DNA of 64,000 nt from Oscillospiraceae bacterium (GCA_015064725.1 SVRQ01000001.1:62001-126000); one strand, 5' to 3'; shown: positions 1 to 9,528, numbered from the stretch's first letter. Notes: generated by a model not told the origin, from the sequence alone. Translations and numbers: made by a program.

Positions 1-1
1 A

Positions 2-910
2 AGCGGAAAGACGACTTCCGCGATCGGCTGGAAATCCACGGACTATATGTCTTTGGGCAGCTGTTACGGCATAGAATATGAGTTGCCCGCAAACGCGGCG
101 TATATGTCCGTTGCATTCTTCAATGCAGAGCTTGCATACGTCGGCGGTATCGGCACCTCCTCCAACACGTCCGTCGCAACTACCGTTCGCGGCTTTGCCG
201 TTTGCCCCGAGGACGCGGAATACGTTCGTTTCCTGCGCTTCTACGGAAATGCAAGCATGAGCGCGATGGATACATACAGCGTAACGGTTTACGCGGATAA
301 AGCCGCATACGATGCGGCGCGCGGCGCGCATAAATACGCGGACCTCACCATCGCCTGCATAGGCGACAGCCTTACGGAGGGCGACTACGGCGGCAAACCC
401 GGCGTTGCAAACAGAAAGTTTGCAAACTATCCCTACTTCCTTTCCAAAACACTTGGATGCACAACCATAAACTACGGTAAATGCGGTTATGCAGCTACAC
501 ACGTGCTGAATATAGTTAACAACGGCTCCGTTGACGTTTCCGACGCGGACGTCATTCTGCTTATGATAGGAACGAACAAGGGGCTTGAGGCAGAACAAGA
601 AAGCGCATATCGCTCAATAATATCCGCCCTTAGAGCAAAAATGAAGGACGGTGCTACCCTCGTTCTGCTTACACCTCCGCAAACAACGGTTCAAGGCAAC
701 ATTGCCTACGTGGACAGCGCGGTAAAAAAAGCGCGTGCCGTTGCCGAAGAGCTTGGGCTTCCCTTGATAGACGTTTTCGCGCATAGCCCTATCCAAAAGG
801 ATACAACAGAAAAATATCAGCCCGCGGACGGTCTGCACCTCAACGAGGAGGGCTACAAGGCTCTTGCGGAATTTATCGCGGCAGAGCTTGAAGTAATTCT
901 TGAAAAATAG
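2..910 (+). CDS. SGNH/GDSL-type hydrolase, 5' partial (frame is open to the window edge)
   Basis: ACIGDSLTEG (block I), MIGTNKG, DGLHLNEEGYKALAEFI (Asp/His block V) motifs; codons upstream of the listed ATG stay open to base 2. Confidence 0.85.
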   Translation, partial: SGKTTSAIGWKSTDYMSLGSCYGIEYELPANAAYMSVAFFNAELAYVGGIGTSSNTSVATTVRGFAVCPEDAEYVRFLRFYGNASMSAMDTYSVTVYADKAAYDAARGAHKYADLTIACIGDSLTEGDYGGKPGVANRKFANYPYFLSKTLGCTTINYGKCGYAATHVLNIVNNGSVDVSDADVILLMIGTNKGLEAEQESAYRSIISALRAKMKDGATLVLLTPPQTTVQGNIAYVDSAVKKARAVAEELGLPLIDVFAHSPIQKDTTEKYQPADGLHLNEEGYKALAEFIAAELEVILEK

Positions 911-920
911 CATATACAAC

Positions 921-956
921 AAAAAACATCGCTATTGCAATAGCGATGTTTTTTTC
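921..956. terminator. intrinsic terminator (bidirectional hairpin)
   Basis: aaaaaacatcgctattgcaatagcgatgttttttt perfect inverted repeat with A/T tracts between convergent genes. Confidence 0.9.
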
Positions 957-966
957 CTATTTAATA

Positions 967-1761
967 TTAACCGAGGAGGGCGCGGTCATTCATAAATTCA
1001 GTGCCGCTTGCCTTGGAGAACTGCTCAAGGAGCATTTCTACCGTGAGGTTCTTCTTTTCCTCTCCCTTGATATCAAGGATTATCTGACCCGCGTTCATCA
1101 TAATAAGTCTGTTGCCGTGTGCGATAGCATCCTTCATATTATGAGTTACCATAAGCGCGGTAAGCTTGCCTTCCGTAATAAATTTATCCGTAAGTTCAAG
1201 CACCTTTGCCGCTGTTTTGGGGTCGAGAGCCGCCGTGTGCTCGTCAAGCAAGAGAAGCTTCGGCTTATTCATCGTAGCCATAAGAAGCGTTACCGCCTGA
1301 CGCTGACCGCCGGAGAAAAGACCCATCTTCGTTGTAAGTCTGTGTTCAAGACCGAGGTCGAGCTGTTTGAGCATATCGCGGTATTCGTCGCGTTCCTTTC
1401 TCGTTATCGCCCAGCGGAGCGTGCGGCTTTTGCCGCGGCGCTTTGCGATAGCAAGGTTTTCCTCAAGCCACATATCCGTAGCCGTACCCATTCTGGGGTC
1501 CTGGAACACTCTGCCGAGGAACTTTGCTCTTTTAAATTCGGGCATATCCGTAATATCAACGCCGTCCACGATAACGGAGCCGCAGTCGGGAAGCCAAGTT
1601 CCCGCAACAGCATTAAGCATTGTGGATTTACCTGCGCCGTTACCGCCGATGATGGTAACGAAATCGCCTTCTTCAAGCTTCAAGTTGATGTTTTTGAGAG
1701 CAACCTTTTCGTTAACGGTGCCCGCATTAAAGGTTTTGGAAATATTCTTGAGTTCGAGCAT
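967..1761 (-). CDS. ABC transporter ATP-binding protein (aromatic amino acid/TrpXYZ-like system)
   Basis: Walker A GGNGAGKST, LSGG-like FSGGQRQAV, Walker B LLLLDEHTAALD; linked to permease and substrate-binding genes. Confidence 0.9.
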   Translation of the reverse strand: MLELKNISKTFNAGTVNEKVALKNINLKLEEGDFVTIIGGNGAGKSTMLNAVAGTWLPDCGSVIVDGVDITDMPEFKRAKFLGRVFQDPRMGTATDMWLEENLAIAKRRGKSRTLRWAITRKERDEYRDMLKQLDLGLEHRLTTKMGLFSGGQRQAVTLLMATMNKPKLLLLDEHTAALDPKTAAKVLELTDKFITEGKLTALMVTHNMKDAIAHGNRLIMMNAGQIILDIKGEEKKNLTVEMLLEQFSKASGTEFMNDRALLG

Positions 1762-2726
1762 CAGTTATTTCCTCCTTTTTTAGCGGCTTTTTTCGCTTTT
1801 TTTGCCGCGATCTTGCGCGCTTTTCTTTCCGCTTTGAACTGAGCCGTGTAAGAGAAGTACGTGCTCTTTACATAAGGAATAGCGAGGAACACCGCAACAA
1901 CGAGCGCGGAAAGCATCTTGAGGAGTTCGGGGTCAAGTCCGAGCCAAACAACGAGCTGATATACAACGTAGTATATAACGCCGCCGAGGGCAACTCCGGC
2001 AAGGCGAACGCCGAAGTTTACGGAGATATGACCGAAGATCGCATCGCCGATGATAACGGCGGCAAGACCGATAACTATCGCGCCTCTGCCCATATTGATG
2101 TCCGCAAATCCCTGGTACTGTGCAAGGAGCGCACCGGAGAGAGCAACAAGTCCGTTGGAAAGGATAAGACCGAGAATTTTGTTAAATCTGTTATTGATAC
2201 CCTGCGCATGGCTCATATTCTGGTTGCATCCCGTTGCACGCAAGGAACAACCGAGCTCCGTACCGAAGAAGAGGTAAAGCAGGAGGATAACAACCGCAAC
2301 AAAGCCGATGAGCGCCATTATCGCTTTGCTTTTATCAAGCTGTGTAACGATTACCTTTACTGCGCGCGCATTGATACCGAGGTTTGCCTTGCCGAGTATC
2401 TTGAGGTTAATTGACCAGAGCATAAGCTGTGTAAGGATACCTGCAAGGATGGCAGGGATGCCGAGCACCGTATGGAAAAAGCCCGTCAAAAGACCCGTAA
2501 GCATACCCGCAACAACAGCGGCGATAACCGCTACCCATACGTTCACACCGTTTACCGTAAGGACGGCGCAAACACAGGCACCCGTACAGATAGAGCCGTC
2601 AACCGTAAGGTCGGCAATGTCGAGTATCTTGTACGTTATGTAAACGCCTATAGCCATAATGCCCCAGATAAGACCCAGCGATATCGCGCCGGGCATTGAT
2701 CTGAGAAGACTTAAAATGAAATCCAT
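1761..2726 (-). CDS. ABC transporter permease (branched-chain/TrpY-like)
   Basis: Multi-TM protein, overlaps ATPase gene by 1 nt. Confidence 0.88.
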   Translation of the reverse strand: MDFILSLLRSMPGAISLGLIWGIMAIGVYITYKILDIADLTVDGSICTGACVCAVLTVNGVNVWVAVIAAVVAGMLTGLLTGFFHTVLGIPAILAGILTQLMLWSINLKILGKANLGINARAVKVIVTQLDKSKAIMALIGFVAVVILLLYLFFGTELGCSLRATGCNQNMSHAQGINNRFNKILGLILSNGLVALSGALLAQYQGFADINMGRGAIVIGLAAVIIGDAIFGHISVNFGVRLAGVALGGVIYYVVYQLVVWLGLDPELLKMLSALVVAVFLAIPYVKSTYFSYTAQFKAERKARKIAAKKAKKAAKKGGNN

Positions 2727-2754
2727 TTTTATAAATTACTCCGAGAAAATTTTA

Positions 2755-3738
2755 TTAGCCGAGGGGTGTGTAGCCTTCGGGGATAGCGATACCGAGAGCA
2801 TCGCAGTTTGTCTTGTTATATTTCTTTGTAGCTTTTTCAGCAGAAACGTACTGAATGGGCATCTTGGAGATCTTTTCTTCGCCCTTGAGGATCTTAACAG
2901 CCATTTCGCCCGTTGCATAGCCGAGGTCATAGTAGCTGATGGAAAGTGTAGCTATACCGCAGCCGCTGCAGATACCGGATTCGCCTGCGATGATCGGAAC
3001 CTTCTTGGGAAGGCAGATGCTGTTGATGATCTCTGTGTTAGCAGCAACCGTGTTATCCGTGGGAACGTAGATAACGTCGCTGTTTTCAGCTGCAACAGTT
3101 GTTACAGCGGCAACGTCGTTGGAGTCTGTGAAAGCGTATTCTTTGATGTTTTCTTCTTTGATGCCTTTGTCAATAAGGATTCTTGTGATCTCTTCAACCT
3201 GATACTTGGAGTTTGCTTCTGCGGAGCAGTAGAGAAGGCCTACTTTTTCTGCATCGGGGCAGAGGTCGAGGATCATCTGAGCCTGTTCGTTAAGGGGAGC
3301 AAGGTCGGATGTACCGGAGATGTTGCCGCCAACCAAGCCGTCAAAATCCTTGATACCGAGGGCAACGCCGTATTCAGTTACGGATGTGCCGAGAACGGGG
3401 ATGTCCGCTGTTGCGGAAGCAGCAGCCTGGAGTGCGGGTGTTGCGTTAGCCATAATGAGGTCAACGTTTTTTGCAACGAAGTCTGTTGCGATAGTGTTGC
3501 AAAGAGGAATATCGTTGCCTGCGTTCTGTTCGATGAACGTTACGTTTTCTTCGCCGAGAGCTTCGATAACTGCGTCCTTAAAGCCCTGTGTCGCAGCGTC
3601 GAGAGCGTCGTGTGTTACGAGCTGGCAGATACCTATCGTGTACTTGCCGTCATCGCCGCAGGATGCGAGAGATACGCAAGAGAGCGCGAGAAGCGCAAAA
3701 ACGAGTGCAAGAGAGATAGCTTTTTTGAAAAGTTTCAT
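2755..3738 (-). CDS. ABC transporter substrate-binding lipoprotein (TrpX/DUF534-like)
   Basis: Lipobox LALSCVSLASCG; YTIGICQLVTHDALDAATQGFKDA is typical of the TrpX-like family. Confidence 0.88.
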   Translation of the reverse strand: MKLFKKAISLALVFALLALSCVSLASCGDDGKYTIGICQLVTHDALDAATQGFKDAVIEALGEENVTFIEQNAGNDIPLCNTIATDFVAKNVDLIMANATPALQAAASATADIPVLGTSVTEYGVALGIKDFDGLVGGNISGTSDLAPLNEQAQMILDLCPDAEKVGLLYCSAEANSKYQVEEITRILIDKGIKEENIKEYAFTDSNDVAAVTTVAAENSDVIYVPTDNTVAANTEIINSICLPKKVPIIAGESGICSGCGIATLSISYYDLGYATGEMAVKILKGEEKISKMPIQYVSAEKATKKYNKTNCDALGIAIPEGYTPLG

Positions 3739-3814
3739 TGTTTTTTCTCCTAAAACATAATTTTATTTTTATAAACCATTCATTTGTAACCACTTTTAAA
3801 AGCGCAGAAAAATA

Positions 3815-4075
3815 AAAAGTCCGTGCAAAGAAATGCACGGACGAATAAATATCGTGGAACCACCCTGCTTCGCAGTATGCTTACGCAATACTGCCTCATA
3901 AAGCCATTAGCTTTTACGATATAACGGTCGTACCCGTCGCCAAATACTCTCCCGATAAGGGATTTCCCCGCGAAGCTCGCAGAATGTATATCGTGCCCTA
4001 CTTGCCTCCGTCTTTCACCGACCGACGTCTCTCTTTGCGCTTTGGGTACACGCCTCTTTCTGCTCCGGCGCTTTT
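3815..4075 (-). ncRNA. T-box leader (tRNA-sensing riboswitch) upstream of the ABC transporter operon
   Basis: Minus strand carries the T-box AGGGTGGTTCCACG (3853-3866), AAAGAGAGACGTCGGTCGGTGAAAGACGG typical of stem I, and a terminator hairpin GTCCGTGCATTTCTTTGCACGGACTTTTT (3815-3842). Confidence 0.92.
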
Positions 4076-4118
4076 AAAAATGAATACAAATGAATAATTA
4101 TTTATAAATTGTAGTCAT

Positions 4119-4147
4119 ATTATACATTCAGTTTTTTAAAATGTCAA
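4119..4147 (-). promoter_or_regulatory. Sigma-A-type promoter for T-box/ABC operon
   Basis: TTGACA (4147-4142), 17 nt, TATAAT (4124-4119) on minus strand. Confidence 0.85.
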
Positions 4148-4152
4148 TACTT

Positions 4153-4998
4153 TTATTTTTTCTTATATATAAATAATTCCACGTCAACTTTTGTGCAAAG
4201 TGACGAAAGCGAGGCGAGCTTTTCTTTGTCTTTTACCGAGGTATGGTAGTAATATGGCGTCATTGCAAAGAGGTTTTGTATATCCTCGTTTGTCGGAAGC
4301 TCTATGGTATATGTAAGCCTGCGCTCCTCCAAAAGCTCAAAAAGCTCTCCGGGCAGGTCGCGCCTTCCCTCGTTTTTATACACGTCGTCATAAACGGCGC
4401 GTTTAAGGTCGATAAGATGCTCTTCCGCCGCGCCGACAAGCAGGAGGATGCCGTCTTCTGCCAGCACTCTTGCATATTCCTCCTCGGCGCAGGGGGCGAA
4501 AATCGTTGTTACGGCGTTCATACTTCCCGAAATAACGGGCAGAGAATATGCGCTCGCAACGCCGAAAAAGGCATTGCCGTCCCCATTTCGCTTTGCGCTC
4601 TTTGCCGCCGTGTTTATCGCCGGCTTTGCAAGGTCGAAGCCGAAAACGGTACGGGAGCAACCTTTTGCCATTCTGTTCGTATAATATCCTTCTCCGCAGC
4701 CCGCATCAAGTACTTTTGCGTCCTGCGCGGTATATTTATCCAACAAAGCATTTACCGCGTCCGATATTTTTTCGTAATAGCCCTTGGAAAGAAAAGCGGT
4801 CCTCGCGCCAACGCACTCTCCGCCGTCGCCGCCCGATGCGCGCGAAGCGTAAAGGTTGAGGTATCCCGCAGAGGCAAAATCGAAAAGATGGCGGCGTGCG
4901 CCCGCGCAGTAAGCGCTCCTTGCATCCTCCGTAAGGAGAAGCTGCTCTTTGCAAACAGGGCAGGCAAGCACGTTTTCAATTATCTTTCTGTTTTCCAT
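4153..4998 (-). CDS. rlmA: RlmA-type 23S rRNA (guanine-N1) methyltransferase
   Basis: N-terminal Cys zinc motif LACPVCKEQL...YCAGARRHLFD, then SAM motif VLDAGCGEGYYT. Confidence 0.8.
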   Translation of the reverse strand: MENRKIIENVLACPVCKEQLLLTEDARSAYCAGARRHLFDFASAGYLNLYASRASGGDGGECVGARTAFLSKGYYEKISDAVNALLDKYTAQDAKVLDAGCGEGYYTNRMAKGCSRTVFGFDLAKPAINTAAKSAKRNGDGNAFFGVASAYSLPVISGSMNAVTTIFAPCAEEEYARVLAEDGILLLVGAAEEHLIDLKRAVYDDVYKNEGRRDLPGELFELLEERRLTYTIELPTNEDIQNLFAMTPYYYHTSVKDKEKLASLSSLCTKVDVELFIYKKK

Positions 4999-5006
4999 CT
5001 CTCACC

Positions 5007-5510
5007 TTAAAGCTCTGTTTGTACAAGCTTTCCGTCTGCGATCGCATATGCAAGATCAAATCCGCACTCCTTCGCCGCACCTTTCGCAAGCTCAAGGTCG
5101 GCATCGGGAGCAAATGTGACCTTGCCGCCAAGCTCATATACGGAGGAAAGAAGGAGCGCAGACGGGCGTACAACGCCATCGTCCGTATTTATTTCAAACA
5201 TCTTTCCTGCGGCGCAAAGACGCTCTATCGCAACGAGCGCGGGCATAACGTATTTCGGATGTGTTTCGTCGAAATATTTTCCGTCCTTATTGAATTTTGC
5301 AACGAGGTCAAAATGTGTAATTACGTTTACATCGCCCCTGTCGGCAAGGCGCGCCGCCTCCCCGAAGTATTTTCTGCAATATGCATAATGATCGCCGCGG
5401 AAATACTTTTCAACCGTATCCGCCGTATATTCTTCGGAAACGGCAACGTCTCTTTTGCCGTCCGCGGTGGGAACGAAGCGGCACTCGCCCAAAGCAAGCT
5501 CAAAATTCAT
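5007..5510 (-). CDS. Truncated PHP-domain histidinol-phosphatase-like protein (degenerate metal site)
   Basis: Aligns by eye to the C-terminal half of HisK/HisJ (THFDLVAKFN, FEINT); start overlaps hisIE stop by 4 nt. Confidence 0.7.
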   Translation of the reverse strand: MNFELALGECRFVPTADGKRDVAVSEEYTADTVEKYFRGDHYAYCRKYFGEAARLADRGDVNVITHFDLVAKFNKDGKYFDETHPKYVMPALVAIERLCAAGKMFEINTDDGVVRPSALLLSSVYELGGKVTFAPDADLELAKGAAKECGFDLAYAIADGKLVQTEL

Positions 5511-6157
5511 TTTGTCATCTTCTCCTGTTTAACTTTGTGGTCTATAACGTGACGGGAAGCAAGCTCTTCTATAATATCCTTGGAAGAGATGCCCATCTCT
5601 ATCATAAGAACGATAACGTGGTACATAAGGTCGGAAATTTCATAGATAGTTTCCTTTTTATCATCGCCCTTGCCGGCAACGATGACCTCCGTGCATTCCT
5701 CTCCGACTTTTTTAAGTATTTTATCAATTCCCTTTTGGAAAAGGTACGTTGTATAAGAGCCCTCCTGGGGATTCGTCTTTCTTCCCTCGATAAGCTTTAC
5801 AAGACCCTCTACGGTGAAATCATTGAAGCCCTCTGCGGCAAAGACCTCATCGTTGAAGCAGGATTCCGTGCCGAGGTGGCAAGCGGGGCCTTCTTTTTTA
5901 ACTATAACGGTAAGGGCGTCGCGGTCGCAGTCTGCCTTTATTTCCATAACGTGCTGAACGTTGCCGCTTTCCTCGCCCTTTCTCCAGAGCTTCTGTCTTG
6001 AACGGGACCAGAAGCAGGTTCTGCCCTCTTTCATTGTGATCTCAAGGCTTTCCCTGTTCATATACGCGAGAGTAAGCACCTCGCGCGTGTAAAAATCAAC
6101 GACGATGGCGGGGATAAGACCGTTTTCGTCAAATTTAAGTGTAGATATATCTATCAT
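5507..6157 (-). CDS. hisIE: Bifunctional phosphoribosyl-AMP cyclohydrolase/phosphoribosyl-ATP pyrophosphatase
   Basis: MIDISTLKFDENGLIPAIVVDFYTREVLTLAYMN, TCFWSRSRQKLWRKGEESGN; HisE domain VGEECTEVIVAGKGDD. Start chosen at ATG 6157 with GGAGGT SD, shorter than the listed ORF. Confidence 0.95.
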   Translation of the reverse strand: MIDISTLKFDENGLIPAIVVDFYTREVLTLAYMNRESLEITMKEGRTCFWSRSRQKLWRKGEESGNVQHVMEIKADCDRDALTVIVKKEGPACHLGTESCFNDEVFAAEGFNDFTVEGLVKLIEGRKTNPQEGSYTTYLFQKGIDKILKKVGEECTEVIVAGKGDDKKETIYEISDLMYHVIVLMIEMGISSKDIIEELASRHVIDHKVKQEKMTK

Positions 6158-6327
6158 AAGTACCTCCGCGCTTTGAAAAAAGCGCATATTTTTATTTTTT
6201 ATAGGTGTTTCCACTTTTCTTTGTTTAAAAGAAAAGTGGAGCAAAAGAAGTAAAAAAGCCTAACGCCGGCTTTGCCGACACCTTCCCCTCAAGGGGAAGG
6301 CTGCAGTGTTAAAACGCCCAAGCGTTT

Positions 6328-7086
6328 TTACACTCTTACGTTTATGCCCGCGCCCGCAAGGGTCTTTTTAAGATCCGCTATCTCCACCTCTCCGAAGTGG
6401 AAGATGGACGCGGCAAGTCCCGCGGAAATATCGGGAACTTTTCTGAAAAGGTCTATAAAATCTTCCTTTTTGCCCGCGCCGCCGGAAGCGATAACGGGTA
6501 CGTTTACAACGTTGCAGACCGCAGAAAGCATATCAACGTCAAATCCGCGCTTAACGCCGTCCGTGTCTATGCTGTTTACGACGATCTCTCCCGCGCCGCG
6601 CTCCGCGCCTGCGCGTATCCATTCTATAGCTTCAATACCCGTGTTCTCTCTGCCGCCGCGCGCAAACACCGTGTATTTGCCGTCCACAAGGGAAACATCC
6701 GCAGAAAGCACCACACATTGGCTGCCGTAGCGCTTTGCCGCTTCTTCTATAATAGAGGGGTTTCTTATCGCACCGGAATTTACGCTCACCTTGTCCGCGC
6801 CGCTGCCCAGCACGCGCTCAAAATCCGCAAGCGTGTTTATACCGCCGCCGACGGTAAGGGGGATGAACACCGTCTTTGCCGTTTCGCGCAGTATATCCGT
6901 AAATATCCCGCGTCCCTCCGCCGATGCCGTTATATCGTAAAAAACAAGCTCGTCCGCGCCGCATCTGCTGTAAAAATCCGCAAGAGTAACGGGAGAGGAA
7001 ACGTCGGAAAGCCCCTGAAATTTAACACCCTTTACAACTCTGCCGTCCTTTACGTCAAGGCAGGGGATAATTCTCTTTGTAATCAT
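6328..7086 (-). CDS. hisF: Imidazole glycerol phosphate synthase cyclase subunit
   Basis: MITKRIIPCLDVKDGRVVKGVKF signature. Confidence 0.97.
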   Translation of the reverse strand: MITKRIIPCLDVKDGRVVKGVKFQGLSDVSSPVTLADFYSRCGADELVFYDITASAEGRGIFTDILRETAKTVFIPLTVGGGINTLADFERVLGSGADKVSVNSGAIRNPSIIEEAAKRYGSQCVVLSADVSLVDGKYTVFARGGRENTGIEAIEWIRAGAERGAGEIVVNSIDTDGVKRGFDVDMLSAVCNVVNVPVIASGGAGKKEDFIDLFRKVPDISAGLAASIFHFGEVEIADLKKTLAGAGINVRV

Positions 7087-7799
7087 ATCTTTTCCGCCTT
7101 TACTGCCTCACAGAGGTCGATATTGCCGTTATAGATAGCCTTTCCGAGAATTGCGCCGAACATATTCATCCTTGCAAGCTCGAAAACCTCATCAACATTC
7201 GTAATACCGCCGGAAGCGATAAGATTTATGCTGAATTTTTCTATGAGATGGCGGTAAAGCTCCATATTTGTGCCCATAAGAGCCCCATCGCGTGAAACGT
7301 CCGTGCAGATGATGGTGGAAATACCCATATCTTGCATCATACGGAAGAACGTATCCGTATCCGTACCGCTTTTCTTTGTCCAGCCGTGCGTTGCTATCTC
7401 TCCGTCCTTGATATCCGCGCCGACAGCGATGTGTGCGCCGTATTTTTTCGCCATCTCCTCTGCAAAAGCGGGATCTTCCGCCGCAACCGTGCCGAGGATA
7501 ACGCGCACAGCACCCATATCAAGGTAGTTATATATTCTTTTTTCGTCGCGTATGCCGCCGCCGACCTCAACGGCAAGACCCGACTCCGAAACAAGTCTTT
7601 TTATCATATCAAAATTATCGGTGTTGCCCGAAAGCGCGCCGTCAAGATCAACGACGTGCAGGTTAGACGCGCCTTTCTCTCGGAAGGAGAGCGCAACCTC
7701 CACGGGGTTTTCCCCGTAAACCGTCATATTATCATATTCGCCGCGAAGAAGGCGCACCGCCTTGCCGCCGCGAAGGTCTATTGCGGGAAGTATTATCAT
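7083..7799 (-). CDS. hisA: ProFAR isomerase
   Basis: MIILPAIDLRGGKAVRL; 4-nt overlaps with neighbours. Confidence 0.97.
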   Translation of the reverse strand: MIILPAIDLRGGKAVRLLRGEYDNMTVYGENPVEVALSFREKGASNLHVVDLDGALSGNTDNFDMIKRLVSESGLAVEVGGGIRDEKRIYNYLDMGAVRVILGTVAAEDPAFAEEMAKKYGAHIAVGADIKDGEIATHGWTKKSGTDTDTFFRMMQDMGISTIICTDVSRDGALMGTNMELYRHLIEKFSINLIASGGITNVDEVFELARMNMFGAILGKAIYNGNIDLCEAVKAEKI

Positions 7800-8416
7800 A
7801 ATTGCTCTCCTTTCATTTCGCAGAATGCGCTCAGGATGTTAAGCCCCACGTCTGCGCTTTTTTCGGGATGGAACTGAACGCCCCATACGTTTCCGCTTCG
7901 CACAGCGGCGGTAAGACGCGCACCGTATTCCGTTGTTGCAATAACGCTTTCTTCGCAATCTGCACCGTAAAACGAATGAACGAAATAAACGAAATCGCCC
8001 TTTTTAATGTATTTGAAAAGCTCGTTTTCGGTGAAATCAAGCGCATTCCAGCCGATGTGCGGAACAGGGAGATCTTCTGGAATAACGTCCGTTATGGGGC
8101 GTATGCTTCCCTTTACAAGACCCAGCCCCTCGTATTCGCCGAATTCATAGCTTTTTTCAAAGAGGAGCTGCATTCCAAGACAGATGCCGAGCATCGGCTT
8201 GCCTTTTTCTATCTCCTTCATAAGGGCTTCCTCCATTCCGGAAGCGCGAAGCTTTGCGCGTGCGTCGCCAAACGCGCCCACACCGGGAAGGATCACGCGA
8301 TCGCAGAGTGCGAGCTTCTCCGGCTCGCGGATAAGCTCTGCATGAAAGCCTATTTTATCAAACGACGAGCAGAGGGAAAAGATATTTCCCACGCCGTAAT
8401 CTACAATTCCTATCAT
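7796..8416 (-). CDS. hisH: Imidazole glycerol phosphate synthase glutaminase subunit
   Basis: MIGIVDYGVGNIFSL, GICLGMQLLFE nucleophile elbow, GVQFHPEKS. Confidence 0.97.
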   Translation of the reverse strand: MIGIVDYGVGNIFSLCSSFDKIGFHAELIREPEKLALCDRVILPGVGAFGDARAKLRASGMEEALMKEIEKGKPMLGICLGMQLLFEKSYEFGEYEGLGLVKGSIRPITDVIPEDLPVPHIGWNALDFTENELFKYIKKGDFVYFVHSFYGADCEESVIATTEYGARLTAAVRSGNVWGVQFHPEKSADVGLNILSAFCEMKGEQL

Positions 8417-8478
8417 ATATATTCACTTTCTTGAAAGAAGCGGAAGCTTCTTTCAATATTTTTCTTTAGAAAAAATGA

Positions 8479-8501
8479 GTTAAAACGCCTTGCGTTTTAA
8501 C
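8479..8501. repeat. Small palindromic repeat GTTAAAACGC-n-GCGTTTTAAC
   Basis: gttaaaacgccttgcgttttaac; similar hairpins at 39544, 40024, 42993, 43508. Confidence 0.85.
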
Positions 8502-8512
8502 AGAAATTATTA

Positions 8513-8930
8513 AACTCACTTTTTCTTTTTGAAAGAAAAAGTGACAAAAAGAAGCAAAAAGTCCTTCCCTTTACTCGCTTGTGCAGATTTGAACTAAGAG
8601 TTCTTTCAGCTCCCCGAGCGATTTTCACTAAAGCAAAAATCGCTCGGAACCACGCTGAAGAGTGCCGATTTCAAGATTTAGGATGAAAACGCGAGATAGC
8701 AAAAATCAAAACTTTTACTTTTTCTTCACGCGCTTTCAGTAAAAAGCAGAATTCGAATGACCTCGGCGTTACGCCTTCAGATTCGCAGAATTTGAATTTT
8801 GCTTTGTAAAAAACTTTACTAAAGTACAAAAGGCAATAGATTTGTTCGCACTATGAGATTCCGTGCGTTTTTGTCCTCATCCGTCACTTCGTGACACCTT
8901 ACCCAAGGGGGGAAGGCTTTTAACAAAAGG
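8513..8930. repeat. MITE-like noncoding element, copy A (inside the his operon, between hisH and hisB)
   Basis: Left end aactcactttttctttttgaaagaaaaagtgacaaaaagaagcaaaaagtccttccctttactcgcttgtgc is the reverse complement of the right end of the element at 39581-40015; ends in the cctcatccgtcacttcgtgacacc...ggaaggc motif. Confidence 0.75.
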
Positions 8931-8932
8931 GC

Positions 8933-9517
8933 TTATAAAACTCCTTTTGAGGAAGGTATCTTTTCGCTTCCCGTTTGCGCCGCCGCTTTGGCAAGCGCAC
9001 GCGCGCACGCCTTGAACGCCGCTTCTATCTTGTGGTGTGTATTTTCACCGTAGAAAAGCTTTATATGAAGCGTGATGCCGCTTCTTCTCACAAATGCCGT
9101 GAAAAATTCCTTCACAAGCTCCGTATCAAAATCGCCCACCTTTTGTGTAAGCGTGCCAAGGTCAAAGGCAAGCACGTTTCTGCCCGAAACGTCCACCGCC
9201 GCAAGAACGAGAGTTTCATCCATAGGAAGCGTGATATCGCCGTATCTTGCAATACCGCGGCAATCGCCGAGCATCTCTCGCAGGGCTACGCCGAGGCAAA
9301 TACCTATGTCCTCCGCCGTGTGGTGATAATCCACCTTTGTATCTCCCGTGCATTTTACGGAAAGGTCAAAGCCGCCGTGAACGGCAAAAAGCGTGAGCAT
9401 ATGGTCAAGGAAGCCGCAGCCCGTATCAATATCGCATCTGCCCTCGCCGTAAAGAGTGAACGAAAGCTCAATATCCGTTTCCGCTGTTTTTCTTTTTATG
9501 TTTGCAGTCTGTGCCAT
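8933..9517 (-). CDS. hisB: Imidazoleglycerol-phosphate dehydratase
   Basis: GCGFLDHMLTLFAVHGGFDL, DYHHTAEDIGI. Confidence 0.97.
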   Translation of the reverse strand: MAQTANIKRKTAETDIELSFTLYGEGRCDIDTGCGFLDHMLTLFAVHGGFDLSVKCTGDTKVDYHHTAEDIGICLGVALREMLGDCRGIARYGDITLPMDETLVLAAVDVSGRNVLAFDLGTLTQKVGDFDTELVKEFFTAFVRRSGITLHIKLFYGENTHHKIEAAFKACARALAKAAAQTGSEKIPSSKGVL

Positions 9518-9528
9518 AGCTTCCTCCG

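Noticed and set aside
946-1842. Long plus-strand ORF antisense to the ABC ATPase (and many similar shadow ORFs opposite hisF, hisC, hisD, polA, folC, LamG genes)
   Set aside because: Composition mirrors the opposite coding strand; no recognisable motifs, while the other strand has a convincing protein
5007-5510. HisK-like gene as a simple frameshift pseudogene
   Set aside because: The missing N-terminal half is not present in another frame upstream; that space is occupied by hisIE, with a 4-nt coupled start
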